Of a stretch of DNA of 17,500 nucleotides, positions 17,000 through 17,500 are shown piece by piece. A program made the translations under genes and the position numbers. Numbering within the stretch: position 1 is the stretch's first letter; each line of letters starts with the position of its first letter. This stretch comes from Actinidia chinensis (lineage: Eukaryota; Streptophyta; Magnoliopsida; Ericales; Actinidiaceae). The notes beneath the pieces were generated by a model. It was given only the letters and a program-made list of their open reading frames with translations. It did not search any database and was not told the origin of the DNA. The stretch covers positions 9,556,114-9,573,613 of the forward strand of contig CM018911.1 of the NCBI GenBank assembly GCA_009663005.1, given 5' to 3'.

Positions 17000-17500
17000 A
17001 AGAATTACCCCCACTCCTTGAAAATTGGCCTACCACATTAACTGTCTACGGCCTCTTTTACCCCCACTATAGTGGCACACATTCAGTGCCAGGTCCCCTC
17101 ATTGTCTCACACAAACACACAACTTGAAGATTACGTTGGCAAGAATTGTGGCGGCCTTCGCAGTGACAAAGCCTCCCTTGTCTCGAAAGTACAATGAGTT
17201 TCACATTGACCTTTATCTTCTTCCCCATTATATTTAACACCTACATGATGTGTTGAAAGTAGAAGATATTCACATTTTAGGTACGTACATGGCCCCAATC
17301 ACTTGAAAAGTTAGCCCAGTAGTCCAAAATACTTCAAATGCTTGTTCAGGGTTCTTTTCCCAAAAAAACTTCTCGCCACATGGACTCGAAAACATCTTTA
17401 TTGTGCAGACAATGATGATAAAAAATATTGATGGGGTGCCATGGCGAAAAAAATGATGAGGACATGCGTTCAATAGGTCCTTGAATCTCTCCCAAGCTTG
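17000..17500 (-). pseudogene. Element H gag, N-terminal/central part, broken and cut by the window edge
   Basis: On the minus strand the text starts QAWERFKDLLNACPHHF (17499-17450), the well-known A-W-E-R-[FY]-K-x-L-L-x-x-C-P-H-H segment of OTA gag. F-F-Y-D-G-L-like remains follow, then MCGEKFF and NPEQAFE (about 17359-17339), matching the G-G-x-F-x-x-K-x-x-x-E-A stretch. Further left, after shifts, come a Cys-rich CVCETMRGPGTEC segment near 17115-17075 that may be a decayed knuckle, and VNVVGQFSR near 17042-17018. The next expected residues are missing because element B begins at 16999. The C-terminal gag resumes at 10215. Confidence 0.82.

Noticed and set aside
16797..17036. Minus-strand ORF of 79 codons
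   Set aside because: It runs across the junction from gag of element H into LTR B; only its first residues (VGQFSR) are real gag text.

Overview
The window looks like intergenic heterochromatin of a flowering plant. It holds no host gene that I can support. Almost all of it is decayed Ty3/gypsy LTR retrotransposon. The plant assignment rests on gag/pol signatures of two plant chromovirus types, a gag-protease signature of the plant Ogre/Tat/Athila (OTA) group, and two primer binding sites of the plant initiator-Met-tRNA type. I cannot name the species.

The layout is a nest of three elements. The oldest, element H (host), is an OTA-type element on the minus strand. Reading right to left, it gives: N-terminal gag (17500-17000); C-terminal gag and protease (about 10215-9200); a short remnant of the integrase C-terminus (about 8995-8820); a long AT-rich 3' untranslated part (8815-8157, continuing at 1310-53); a polypurine tract (52-43); and the first bases of its 3' LTR (42-1). 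Its reverse transcriptase, RNase H and integrase core are missing.

Element A (1311-8151, plus strand) is a nearly full-length chromovirus inserted in the 3' untranslated part of H. It has two 510-bp LTRs, a TCAAG target-site duplication, PBS, polypurine tract, a leader with two kinds of repeat, then gag, protease, RT, RNase H, integrase and a C-terminal chromodomain. All coding parts are broken by many frameshifts and stops.

Element B (about 10216-16999, plus strand) is a Tekay/Del-like chromovirus inserted in the gag of H. It keeps only the last ~180 bp of its 5' LTR, a perfect PBS, a gag with its core deleted, then protease, RT, RNase H, integrase, chromodomain, a polypurine tract and a complete ~2.2-kb 3' LTR with two clusters of a palindromic GTTCGAAC motif.

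None of the three encodes an intact protein, so this is a fossil record rather than a working system. The most interesting parts are the readable order of insertion and deletion, the dense palindromic motif of LTR B, and the CGTCA cluster plus exact 30-bp tandem array in the leader of element A. The very high density of one-base indels, even between the two LTRs of element A, could be age or could partly be uncorrected long-read error.
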